This document shows, one piece after another, positions 16,290-23,578 of a stretch of 64,000 nt of DNA. This DNA comes from Ramlibacter tataouinensis (GTDB lineage Bacteria; Pseudomonadota; Gammaproteobacteria; Burkholderiales; Burkholderiaceae_C), in contig NZ_CP010951.1 of NCBI RefSeq assembly GCF_001580455.1, forward strand, positions 4,365,001-4,429,000, read 5' to 3'. Position 1 is the first letter of the stretch. Each line of letters opens with the position of its first letter. Below the pieces are notes generated by a model. That model searched no databases, was not told where the DNA came from, and worked only from the letters and a program-made list of their open reading frames with translations. The position numbers were made by a program, and so were the translations under genes.

Positions 16290-17354
16290 TTGTCGAATTC
16301 ATCGATTACCGACCAGAACGCGGCCGCCCGCTTGGCGGGCATGCTCGACTCGGCGATGGACGCCATCATCACGGTCGATGCGGCGCAGCGCGTCGTCCTG
16401 TACAACCGCGCGGCCGAGAAGACCTTCGGCTGGCCCCAGCAGCAGGTCATGGGCCAGCCGCTGGACATGCTGATCCCGCAGCGCTTCCGCGCCAGCCACT
16501 CCGCCCACATGAGGCGCTTCGGCACCACCGGCACCACATCCCGCCGCATGGGCGGGGAGATGGTGTTGCACGGCTTGCGCCAGGGCGGACAGGAGTTTCC
16601 GATGGACGCGTCGATCTCCCAGCTCGACACGCCGGAGGGCAAGCTCTACACCGTCATCCTGCGCGACGTCTCCGAGCGCGTGCGCGCCCAGGAAGACCTG
16701 GCGGCCTTCGCCGCCCAGGCGAGCGCCATCCGCGAGCAGGAAAAGAGCCGCGTCGCCCGCGAACTGCACGATGAGCTGGCGCAGCAGTTGACCGCGCTCA
16801 AGATGGACGCCAACTGGCTCAAGGACAACCTCAGGCGCGACCCGGAAGGCGCACTGCACAGGATCGGCGACATGCTGGGCATGCTGGACACCGCGGTGGC
16901 CTCGACTCGGCGCATCGCCGCCGACCTGCGTCCGCTGGTGCTGGACGACCTCGGGCTCATGCCCGCGATCGAATGGCTGGCGCAGAACTTCACGCAGCGC
17001 TCTGGCGTCGTGTGCCGGATCGATGCCGACGAGGAGCTCGAACTCGCCGAACCCTATGCGACAGCGGTGTTTCGCATCGTCCAGGAATCGATGGTCAATG
17101 TCGCCAAGCATGCCCGGGCGAGCAAAGTGACGGTCAGCATCGCGCCGGTGGAAGGCGGGCTGCGCCTGAAGGTGCAGGACGACGGCGTCGGCTTCGACAC
17201 GGGCGCGCCGCGCAAGCCGCAGTCGATGGGGCTGGCGGGCCTGCGCGAACGGGTGCAGCTGCTGAAGGGCAGCGTGGTGGTGCACAGCCGGCCCGAGCAG
17301 GGGACGGTCATCGATGCCTTCATCCCGGTGCGGCGGACGGAGGCGGGCGCATGA
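16290..17354 (+). CDS. Cytoplasmic PAS-domain sensor histidine kinase (NarX/DegS-type)
   Basis: 354-aa soluble kinase. A PAS domain (about 14-125; DAIITVDAAQRVVLYNRAAE) is followed by a HisKA_3 dimerisation domain with the phospho-accepting His in RVARELHDELAQQL, and an HATPase domain (EPYATAVFRIVQESMVNVAKHA; DDGVGFD). The PAS contains SHSAHMRRF, which aligns by eye with the haem-ligand region of FixL. The start is TTG at 16290, with its ribosome binding site in a hairpin. The stop overlaps the next gene (ATGA), which encodes the partner regulator. Confidence 0.9.
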   Translation: MSNSSITDQNAAARLAGMLDSAMDAIITVDAAQRVVLYNRAAEKTFGWPQQQVMGQPLDMLIPQRFRASHSAHMRRFGTTGTTSRRMGGEMVLHGLRQGGQEFPMDASISQLDTPEGKLYTVILRDVSERVRAQEDLAAFAAQASAIREQEKSRVARELHDELAQQLTALKMDANWLKDNLRRDPEGALHRIGDMLGMLDTAVASTRRIAADLRPLVLDDLGLMPAIEWLAQNFTQRSGVVCRIDADEELELAEPYATAVFRIVQESMVNVAKHARASKVTVSIAPVEGGLRLKVQDDGVGFDTGAPRKPQSMGLAGLRERVQLLKGSVVVHSRPEQGTVIDAFIPVRRTEAGA

Positions 17355-17995
17355 TCCGGCTGGTGATCGCCGACGATCATGCCATCGTGCGCGAAGGCCT
17401 CAAGCGCATTGTTGCGGAGGCCCCGGGCCTGCAGGTCGAGGCCGAGGCCGCCGACGGCAATGAGGTCATCCGGCTGGTGCGCGAGCGCGAGTTCGATGTG
17501 CTGGTGCTGGACCTGTCGATGCCGGGCCGCAGCGGCATGGAGCTCATCAAGCTGGTCAAGTCCGAGCGCCCGCGACTGCGCATCCTGGTGCTGAGCATGC
17601 ACCAGGAAACGCAATATGCCGTGCGCGCCATCAAGTCGGGCGCGAGCGGCTACCTGACCAAGGAAAGTGCCCCCGCGCAGCTGGTGCAGGCCATCCAGAA
17701 GGTCGCTGCCGGTGGCGCCTTCATCAGCGCCGAGGTGGCGGAGCAGCTGGCGCTGGGCGCCATGCCAGGTGGCGAGAAGCCGCCGCACGAGACCCTGTCC
17801 GATCGTGAGTTCGAGGTATTCCGGCAGCTGGTGGCAGGCGTTTCGGTGACCGACATCGCCGGGCAGCTGAAGCTGTCGGTCAAGACCGTGAGCACCCACA
17901 AGGCCAACCTGATGCAAAAGCTGGGCTTGCACAACCAGAGCGAGCTTGTTCGCTACGCGATTCGCCACGGCCTGGCCGGCGACGATATCGCCTAA
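17351..17995 (+). CDS. NarL/FixJ-type response regulator
   Basis: 214-aa two-domain regulator. The receiver has D residues in IADDH and the phospho-accepting Asp in VLVLDLSMPG; the output is a LuxR-type HTH (LSDREFEVFRQLVAGVSVTDIA, KTVSTHKANLMQKLGL). It is translationally coupled to the PAS kinase upstream (ATGA overlap), so the two form a two-component system. Targets are unknown; the adjacent TAGG-N6-CCTA palindrome is a candidate site. Confidence 0.94.
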   Translation: MIRLVIADDHAIVREGLKRIVAEAPGLQVEAEAADGNEVIRLVREREFDVLVLDLSMPGRSGMELIKLVKSERPRLRILVLSMHQETQYAVRAIKSGASGYLTKESAPAQLVQAIQKVAAGGAFISAEVAEQLALGAMPGGEKPPHETLSDREFEVFRQLVAGVSVTDIAGQLKLSVKTVSTHKANLMQKLGLHNQSELVRYAIRHGLAGDDIA

Positions 17996-18024
17996 GCACC
18001 GCGCCCAAGACTAGCCGGCGCGCC

Positions 18025-18038
18025 TAGGACGATTCCTA
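18025..18038. promoter_or_regulatory. Palindrome TAGG-N6-CCTA after the response regulator
   Basis: TAGG-ACGATT-CCTA, extended to GCCTAGG / CCTAGGC arms. It shares its layout with 1777-1790. A second inverted repeat, GAATCGG / CCGATTC, lies at 18066-18092. Both are upstream of the receiver gene at 18140. Confidence 0.4.
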
Positions 18039-18139
18039 GGCAGACTCGGACGGCGCGCCGCTTCCGAATCGGAGCCTTCCGAGCGCCGATTCAGCGGACG
18101 CCGATGCCGGTGCATGGGGGGGCCGGGCAAAGTAACGGC

Positions 18140-18526
18140 ATGTTCAGTGCCGCTCCCATCAAGGTCTTTCTCGCCGACGACTCCGGTCCGATCCGGGTCC
18201 GCGTCGCCGACATGCTTTCGTCCATCGATGCGCGAATCGTGGGCGAGGGGGAGACGCCGCAGGGGTGCATCGACGGAATTCTTGAAACGAGGCCCGATGT
18301 GGTCGTGCTTGACGTGCAGCTTGTCGGAGGCCAAGGTCTCGAAGTGCTGCGCAAGGTTCGTTCCGCCAATCCACAGATTGCCTTCGTGGTCTTCAGCAAC
18401 AACTCCAACCCGGCGTACCGCAAGCGCTATCTGGGCGCCGGGGCCGTGTGCTTCCTCGATAAGTCCACGGAGTTCGACCAGCTGGCCCGGGTCGTGAACG
18501 ACGCGCCGAACCACGCAACGATTTGA
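18140..18526 (+). CDS. Single-domain response regulator (CheY-like)
   Basis: 128-aa receiver with no output domain. The acidic pair is in FLADDSGPIR, the phospho-accepting Asp in DVVVLDVQLVG and the conserved Lys in CFLDKSTEF. An in-frame start at 18104 exists, but residues before MFSAAPIKV do not fit the fold. It follows the PAS kinase/regulator pair and precedes the FNR gene, suggesting a phosphorelay branch; its partner is not known. Confidence 0.85.
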   Translation: MFSAAPIKVFLADDSGPIRVRVADMLSSIDARIVGEGETPQGCIDGILETRPDVVVLDVQLVGGQGLEVLRKVRSANPQIAFVVFSNNSNPAYRKRYLGAGAVCFLDKSTEFDQLARVVNDAPNHATI

Positions 18527-18549
18527 CATCACCGAAAGAGAAGAAACTC

Positions 18550-19332
18550 ATGTCTACCATCGCCGCCGAAAAAGCACCCCGCACCATCCCGATCGCGCCC
18601 GCATCGGCGAGGCCGATACCGGTGGCAGCGATCAAGACGCAGTGTTCAAGCTGCCATCTGAAGGACATTTGCCTGCCCTGCGGTTTGACGGGCCCCGAGG
18701 TGGAGCGCCTGGACGGCCTGAAGTTCGCCCGCCGCAAGATCGCCGCCGGCGAGGTGCTGTACCGGGAGGGCGACCGCTTCCAGTTCATCTACGCAGTGCG
18801 CAGCGGCACTTTCAAGTCGAGCCTGATGCTGGCCGACGGCCGCGAGCAGGTCAGCGGCCTGCACATCGCCGGCGAGCTGATGGGCCTGGACGGCCTGGCG
18901 GCCGGCAAGTACGCGAGCAGTGCCACGGCGCTGGAGGACACCGAGGTCTGTGCGATCCCGTATGCCCACCTGAACGAGCTGGCCCAGCAGAGCCCGAACC
19001 TGCAGATGGTGGTGGCGCGGCTGATGAGCCGGGAAATCGTGCGCGAGCACAGCCTGATGATGCTGCTGGGCAGCATGAACGCCGAAGAGCGCCTGGCGGC
19101 CTTCTTGCTGAACCTGTCGCAGCGCATGAAGGCGCGCGGCTACTCGCCGTGCGAGTTCCACCTGCGCATGTCGCGCGCCGAGATCGGCAGCTATCTGGGC
19201 ATGAAGCTGGAAACCGTGAGCCGTACCTTCTCGGCCTTCCAGCAGCAGCGTCTGCTCGAGGTCGACAAGAAGCACATCCGCATCACCGATCTCGAAGGCC
19301 TGACGCGGATGTTCGAGACCCGGGTGCACTAG
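18550..19332 (+). CDS. FNR-type oxygen-sensing transcriptional regulator (copy 1)
   Basis: Crp/Fnr-family regulator of 260 aa. The N-terminus carries C32, C35 and C41 (CSSCHLKDIC), with an extra C44, and the fourth ligand is C134 in DTEVCAIPY. This matches the [4Fe-4S] ligand set of FNR. A cyclic-nucleotide-like fold is followed by an HTH with LKLETVSR-type recognition helix (GMKLETVSRTF), predicting TTGAT half-sites. The ATG at 18550 is preferred over an in-frame start at 18523. A second FNR gene lies at 49125-49883. Confidence 0.93.
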   Translation: MSTIAAEKAPRTIPIAPASARPIPVAAIKTQCSSCHLKDICLPCGLTGPEVERLDGLKFARRKIAAGEVLYREGDRFQFIYAVRSGTFKSSLMLADGREQVSGLHIAGELMGLDGLAAGKYASSATALEDTEVCAIPYAHLNELAQQSPNLQMVVARLMSREIVREHSLMMLLGSMNAEERLAAFLLNLSQRMKARGYSPCEFHLRMSRAEIGSYLGMKLETVSRTFSAFQQQRLLEVDKKHIRITDLEGLTRMFETRVH

Positions 19333-19346
19333 GACGGCGGCACATC

Positions 19347-19949
19347 ATGGGAACCCCGGCCGCCCTGCAGGTGATCCATGACGAGCATGTGGCCGTGGCG
19401 GCGGTGCTGCGGTCCATGCTGCCCCTGGTCGAACAGGGCCCGGGTGGCGAGCCCGGACGCTTTTTCGACCTGCTGCGGGCCATGCTTTTCTACATCGATG
19501 AATTTCCGGAGCAGCGTCACCATCCCAAGGAGTCGAACCTGCTGTTCCCCAAGCTCGCGCGGCTGGCACCTGAGCTGATGCCGGTGATCCGGCAGCTGGA
19601 AATCGACCACGTCCAGGGCGAAGGACGCGTCCGGGCGCTGCAGCACCAGCTCCTGGCCTGGGAACTGGTCGGCGAATCGCGCCGCGCCGGGTTCGCGAAG
19701 GATCTGCAGGCCTACGTCCGGTTCTACCTCGAGCACATGCGCATGGAAGAGACCGAAGTGCTGCCGGTGGCCGAGCGCGTGCTCAAGCCCTCGGACTGGG
19801 CCGAGCTCGATCGCACCTTCGAGAACGAGCGCGACCCGCTGGCCGGCGGCGTGGCCGACCCGGCGTACGAGCAGCTGTTCACGCGCATCGTGATGGCAAC
19901 GCCAGCGCCGCTGGGGGTGGGCCGGGAGCTCCACAAGACGCCGGCGTGA
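19347..19949 (+). CDS. Hemerythrin HHE domain protein
   Basis: 200-aa protein with the di-iron hemerythrin pattern: IHDEHVAV, RHHPKESNLLFP, DHVQGEGR and EHMRMEETEVLP supply the H, HxxxE, H and HxxxE ligands. Such proteins bind O2 or NO or protect Fe-S clusters. It starts 14 bases after the FNR gene, so the two are probably cotranscribed. Its reading frame continues directly, after its own stop codon, into a cbpA-like tail (19950-20078). Confidence 0.9.
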   Translation: MGTPAALQVIHDEHVAVAAVLRSMLPLVEQGPGGEPGRFFDLLRAMLFYIDEFPEQRHHPKESNLLFPKLARLAPELMPVIRQLEIDHVQGEGRVRALQHQLLAWELVGESRRAGFAKDLQAYVRFYLEHMRMEETEVLPVAERVLKPSDWAELDRTFENERDPLAGGVADPAYEQLFTRIVMATPAPLGVGRELHKTPA

Positions 19950-20078
19950 AATACACCCGCCACGCTGAGCGCCCGCGAGCGCGAGCGCGAATTGGTCGAG
20001 CAACTGGCGCAGGCCTCGCGTTTCAATCCGCGCGCGGTCGCCGCCAAGGAGGGTTCCAGTGAAAGTTCAAGCCACTGA
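19950..20078 (+). pseudogene. cbpA: 3' remnant of a cbpA (DnaJ-like co-chaperone) gene
   Basis: The 42 codons after the hemerythrin stop, in the same frame, read LSARERERELVEQLAQ-ASRFNPRAVAA, a pattern like the C-terminus of CbpA/DnaJ proteins (ends in xFNPR). The frame terminates at 20076-20078, overlapping the start of cbpM at 20059. That is the usual cbpA-cbpM junction. The J-domain and rest of cbpA are absent. The identification is by pattern and by position only. Confidence 0.5.
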
Positions 20079-20448
20079 ATGGCACCGGCTCGATGTGCAC
20101 GAAACCATCCCGGCCCAGGAGTTGTGCAGCGCGTGCCGGATCTCGGAGGATGAACTGAAGGAGCTGCTGGACTATGGGGCGCTCCAGCCCGTGGCCGGCG
20201 AGACCCTGGTGTTCAGTGCCGAATGGGTCGTGCCGCTGCGCCACGCCACGCGCCTGCGCCGTGCCTTTGACCTCGACCTGTTCACCGTCGGATTGATCAT
20301 CGAGTACCTGAACCGGATCGAGGCGCTGGAGCGGGAGGTGAAGGCCTTGCGCGCGCACCTTCCCGCGCACCAGCCTTCGCCCGGCCATGTGCCGCATGAA
20401 GGCCCTGCGCCCTGGCGCGAGCCACACGGGCGCGGCGCCCAGGGCTGA
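20059..20448 (+). CDS. cbpM: Chaperone modulator CbpM
   Basis: 129-aa MerR-like helical protein that inhibits the co-chaperone CbpA. The GTG start at 20059 follows AAGGAGGG. The sequence has the family features: ELCSACRISEDELKELLDYGAL, VPLRHATRLRRAFDLDL, and a coiled coil LNRIEALEREVKAL. The Pro/His-rich tail (about 105-129) is unusual. Its normal partner gene cbpA is missing apart from a 3' stub, so its role here is unclear. Confidence 0.85.
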   Translation: MKVQATEWHRLDVHETIPAQELCSACRISEDELKELLDYGALQPVAGETLVFSAEWVVPLRHATRLRRAFDLDLFTVGLIIEYLNRIEALEREVKALRAHLPAHQPSPGHVPHEGPAPWREPHGRGAQG

Positions 20449-20468
20449 GACCCCTTCGTAACGGGGTC
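20449..20468. terminator. Possible bidirectional hairpin between cbpM and YeeE genes
   Basis: GACCCC (20449-20454) pairs with GGGGTC (20463-20468) between convergent genes. No T-run follows on either side, so it is at best a weak terminator. Confidence 0.3.
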
Positions 20469-20910
20469 AGGTCGTTGCGCCGGCAGTGCGGCGCATGCGT
20501 CCTTCGAGCAGCTCGAAGACGGCCATGCCGGCGAGCATCGCCAGCACGAACACGACCGCCTTGAGGTTGCCCGTGCCCAGCGAGACCAGCGCCGGACCGG
20601 GACAGAAACCCGCCAGGCCCCATCCCACGCCGAACACCACGCTGCCGGCAATGAGCCGGCTGTCGATGTCACGCGACCACGGCAGGTCGAAGGCGCCGCC
20701 GAGGAGGGTGCTGGTGCGCCTGCGGGCCACGGCGAAGGCCAACGCGCCTACGAGGACCGCGCCGGCCATCACGAAGGCGAGCGAGGGGTCCCAGGTGCCG
20801 AACAGGTCGAGGAAGCCGATGATCTTGCCCGGGTCGGTCATGCCCGAGACCATCAGGCCGAGACCGAACAGCAGGCCGATCAGGAATTCGAGAATGCGCT
20901 GCTTGCTCAT
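20467..20910 (-). CDS. YeeE/YedE (DUF6691) family membrane protein, second half
   Basis: 147-aa four-helix protein related to the C-terminal half of YeeE thiosulfate transporters. It contains GLGLMVSGMTDP and the GFCPGPALVSLGTG motif. Start at ATG 20910. It follows the first-half gene (20924-21355) by 13 bases, so the two subunits probably assemble into one sulfur-compound channel. Substrate is inferred from the family. Confidence 0.9.
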   Translation of the reverse strand: MSKQRILEFLIGLLFGLGLMVSGMTDPGKIIGFLDLFGTWDPSLAFVMAGAVLVGALAFAVARRRTSTLLGGAFDLPWSRDIDSRLIAGSVVFGVGWGLAGFCPGPALVSLGTGNLKAVVFVLAMLAGMAVFELLEGRMRRTAGATT

Positions 20911-20923
20911 GGTGTCGCCCGCT

Positions 20924-21355
20924 TCAAGCCAGAAGATGACGGACCGTGGCCACGGTGATGACGCCGGCAGCCATGAAGGCCAGCGTGGCGACCAGCGAGC
21001 GCGGCGACAGGCGCGACAGGCCGCACACGCCATGGCCGCTGGTGCAGCCCGACGCATAGCGCGTGCCGACCCCGACCAGCAGTCCGGCCACGGCGAGCGT
21101 GCCCCACCCGGCGTCGATGCGCGGCGCCACGGGCGCTGCCAGCAGCGCATACACCAGCGGCGCGGTCACCAGACCCAGCACGAAGGCGAGGCGCCAGAGC
21201 GTGTCATGGCGGCGCAGCCGCACCAGTCCGCCGGCGATCCCGCTGATGCCGAGCACCCGGCCATTGAGCAGGATGAAGGCCGCCGTGGCGAGTCCCAGCA
21301 GCAGCCCGCCGGCCAGCGAGGCCCAGGGCGTGAAATGATTCCAGTCGATGGTCAT
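20924..21355 (-). CDS. YeeE/YedE family membrane protein, first half
   Basis: 143-aa membrane protein with the signature YASGCTSGHGVCGLSRLS, whose cysteines contact thiosulfate in YeeE homologues. About four helices. Start MTIDWNHFTPW at 21355. It is the upstream partner of the gene at 20467-20910. Confidence 0.9.
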   Translation of the reverse strand: MTIDWNHFTPWASLAGGLLLGLATAAFILLNGRVLGISGIAGGLVRLRRHDTLWRLAFVLGLVTAPLVYALLAAPVAPRIDAGWGTLAVAGLLVGVGTRYASGCTSGHGVCGLSRLSPRSLVATLAFMAAGVITVATVRHLLA

Positions 21356-21413
21356 GGCTGGAGTGTATGCACGATCCGCCGAGTCCGCGCGGGACGCCCT
21401 GCGCGGCCTTCGC

Positions 21414-22013
21414 TCAGGTCGCGGGCGAGTAGCGGCCGGGCCGGTGGTTGAAGGCCAGCACCATGTTGAGCACGGTCACCGCCAGGATCGACGGCAGCAG
21501 GCGCCGAAAGTCTCCCAGTGCGAGCGCGCCGCCCAGGAGGATGGCCGCGTCCAGCGCCAGCTGCAGCCGGCCCGGGCTGGCGCCCCAGCGCTTGTGCGCA
21601 TACAAGACCAGCACGTTGAGTCCGCCCAGGCTTGCCGTGTGGCGGAACAGCACGAGGATGCCCACGCCCACGAGCAGCCCGCCGAAAACCGCGGCGGCCA
21701 AAGGCGACACGTGCGAGAACACCATGACCCGCGGCAGCACATGCACGAACAGCGCGGTGAGCGACACGCAGGTGATGGTCTTGAACGTGAATTCGCGCCC
21801 CATTCGCCAGCAGGCCAAGGCATAGAAGGGCGCGTTCGCCAGCACGAAGGACAGCGAAAGCTCCAGGCCGGTCGAATAGTTCAGCAGCAGCGACAGCCCC
21901 ACGGTGCCGCCGGCGAGCAGCCCGCCTTCGTTGAAGAGGACGATGCCGAATGCAGCCAGCAGCGTGCCCGTCAGCATCGCCTGCAGGTCGTCGTGAAGCT
22001 TATGCCGTCCCAT
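21414..22013 (-). CDS. YitT family membrane protein
   Basis: 199-aa integral membrane protein (DUF161-type). It has five or six hydrophobic segments and the GGTVGLSLLLNYSTGL and ASLGGLNVLVLYAHKRWG motifs shared by YitT proteins. The C-terminal DUF2179 domain of the longer members is absent. An FNR-like box lies 39-52 bases before the start. Function of the family is poorly defined. Confidence 0.88.
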   Translation of the reverse strand: MGRHKLHDDLQAMLTGTLLAAFGIVLFNEGGLLAGGTVGLSLLLNYSTGLELSLSFVLANAPFYALACWRMGREFTFKTITCVSLTALFVHVLPRVMVFSHVSPLAAAVFGGLLVGVGILVLFRHTASLGGLNVLVLYAHKRWGASPGRLQLALDAAILLGGALALGDFRRLLPSILAVTVLNMVLAFNHRPGRYSPAT

Positions 22014-22051
22014 GTTGACGCACAGCGTACAGCGGCGAGGGTTCCTCGATC

Positions 22052-22065
22052 CTGATCTTCGTCAA
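22052..22065 (-). promoter_or_regulatory. FNR-like box before the yitT-type gene
   Basis: CTGAT-CTTC-GTCAA, two mismatches to the FNR consensus, 39 bases before the start at 22013. Confidence 0.4.
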
Positions 22066-22095
22066 GTCAACGGCGACCCGGGCCCGGCCCCGGCC

Positions 22096-22686
22096 CTAGT
22101 CACCCAGTTCGCCCAGCCGTGCGAGCTTGCGCTTCCACTTTTCCGCCTCGTCCTCCTTCAGTTTGCCCACCATGCCGATCAGGGTTTCATTGACCGGCGC
22201 GATGCCGACGAAGCCGAGGATGTTGCGCTCCAGCAATTTGACGCTGTGCGCGCGGAAGTACCAGCGATAGACCAGCGCGGGCATGCCCATGGTGACGACC
22301 ACCCGTGCCGTGCGGCCCTTCAGGCCCTTGGCGCTGAAGGGCGAGCCGCCGTCCTTGTAGTGGAAGGCGAAGCCCGGGCGCGCCACCTGCTCCAGGAAGG
22401 CCTTGACCAGAGCCGGCATGTCGCCCAGCCACAGCGGGAAGAACAGGACGATGTGCTCGGCCCAGCCAATGTCCTGCTGCGGCTGCTGCAGCGCGGCCGG
22501 CAACTCGCCTTGCTCCCACTCCTGCTGGCTGCGCAGCAGCGGAAAGTCCAGTTCGGCGATGCGCGTGGTGCGCACCGCGTGCCCCGCCTGGCGGGCTGCG
22601 TCGGTGTAGGCGTCGGCCAGGGCATGCAACAGGTGCGCGCCGGCCGGGTCCGGGTGGCCCTGGATGACCAGGATGCGTTTGCTCAT
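22096..22686 (-). CDS. NAD(P)H-dependent flavin oxidoreductase (flavodoxin-like fold)
   Basis: 196-aa flavodoxin_2-type quinone/nitro reductase. It begins MSKRILVIQGHPDPAGAHL, with the FMN phosphate loop in GHPD, and carries FFPLWLGDMPALVKAFLEQV and the TMGMP segment typical of the family. It starts one base after the stop of the PRPP-synthetase-like gene, so it is the third gene of a phosphorylase-PRPP synthetase-oxidoreductase operon. Confidence 0.9.
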   Translation of the reverse strand: MSKRILVIQGHPDPAGAHLLHALADAYTDAARQAGHAVRTTRIAELDFPLLRSQQEWEQGELPAALQQPQQDIGWAEHIVLFFPLWLGDMPALVKAFLEQVARPGFAFHYKDGGSPFSAKGLKGRTARVVVTMGMPALVYRWYFRAHSVKLLERNILGFVGIAPVNETLIGMVGKLKEDEAEKWKRKLARLGELGD

Positions 22687-22687
22687 A

Positions 22688-23578
22688 TCACGCCGCGGCC
22701 TGCTGCCGCGCGGCCTGCGCCAGCGCCGGACCGACGGCGATCGCATTGCTGGCGTGCGGCACGGTGTCGCAGGTCAGCACGCGCGCGATGCCGGCCGCTC
22801 GCATCCGTTCGAGCGCGGCGGCATCGAACAGCGCATGCACGCCGATGCAGACCGGCGCGCCCAGCCCGGCGTCCGCTCCACGCAGCGCCCGCGCCGCGGC
22901 GATCAGGGTGTGCCCGGTGGAGATGATGTCGTCGACCAGCACCGGTGTCCGGCCGGGCCAGGGGCCGGGCTCGGTCAACTCGACCCCGACCTTGCGGTCA
23001 CCGTGGCGCGTCTTGCGCATCACGGTATGGGGCGCGCCGGCCAGGCGCGCGACCTCCGCCGCCCATTGCTCGCTTTCGGCATCCGGCCCCACCACCAGCG
23101 GCGCCGGCACGTTGGCGGCGATCCAGGCCGCGATCGCAGGGGCGGCAGGCACGACCTGGGTCGGAATCGTGTAGATGTCGGAGAGTGCGCGCCACCGGTG
23201 CAGGTGCGGATCCACGGTGACCAGGAAGTCAAGGTGGGACGACAGCACGGAGGCGTAGCTGCGCGAACTGATGGCTTCCCCGGCATGGAAGCGGTCGTCC
23301 TGCCGCATGTAGGCGAGATAGGGCGCGACCAGGCCGACCTTGGCGGCACCCAGTTCACGCGCGGCATCGGCGGCGAATACCAGCGGAAGGGTCTTGCTGT
23401 CGGGACGTTCCAGGCTTCCCGCGAAGACCACCGCTTCGCCCTCGACAGCGGCGTCGAGGCGCACCAGGGTCTCGCCATCGGGGAAGCGGCGAGCGAACAG
23501 CGCGCTGGTGGGGCAGCCCAGCTCGGCGGCGAGCGTGGCGGCGAGGCGGGCAGCGCCGGGCAGGGCGACGATCAGCAT
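22688..23578 (-). CDS. Ribose-phosphate pyrophosphokinase-like protein (short form)
   Basis: 296-aa PRPP synthetase homologue. It keeps the family layout: FARRFPDGETLVRLD near residue 30, PYLAYMRQDDRF (ATP/Mg region), VTVDPHLHRW, and the PRPP-binding loop VLVDDIISTGHTL. It is shorter than the usual Prs of about 315 aa and differs from the housekeeping type. The start overlaps the phosphorylase stop (ATGA). It may make or use PRPP from ribose phosphates released by the neighbouring phosphorylase; this is inference. Confidence 0.9.
   Translation of the reverse strand: MLIVALPGAARLAATLAAELGCPTSALFARRFPDGETLVRLDAAVEGEAVVFAGSLERPDSKTLPLVFAADAARELGAAKVGLVAPYLAYMRQDDRFHAGEAISSRSYASVLSSHLDFLVTVDPHLHRWRALSDIYTIPTQVVPAAPAIAAWIAANVPAPLVVGPDAESEQWAAEVARLAGAPHTVMRKTRHGDRKVGVELTEPGPWPGRTPVLVDDIISTGHTLIAAARALRGADAGLGAPVCIGVHALFDAAALERMRAAGIARVLTCDTVPHASNAIAVGPALAQAARQQAAA

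Noticed and set aside
18000..18140. Two GGCGCGCC-type palindromes as an attachment or recombination site
   Set aside because: Eight-base GC palindromes are expected by chance in this composition; no integrase or direct repeat nearby.
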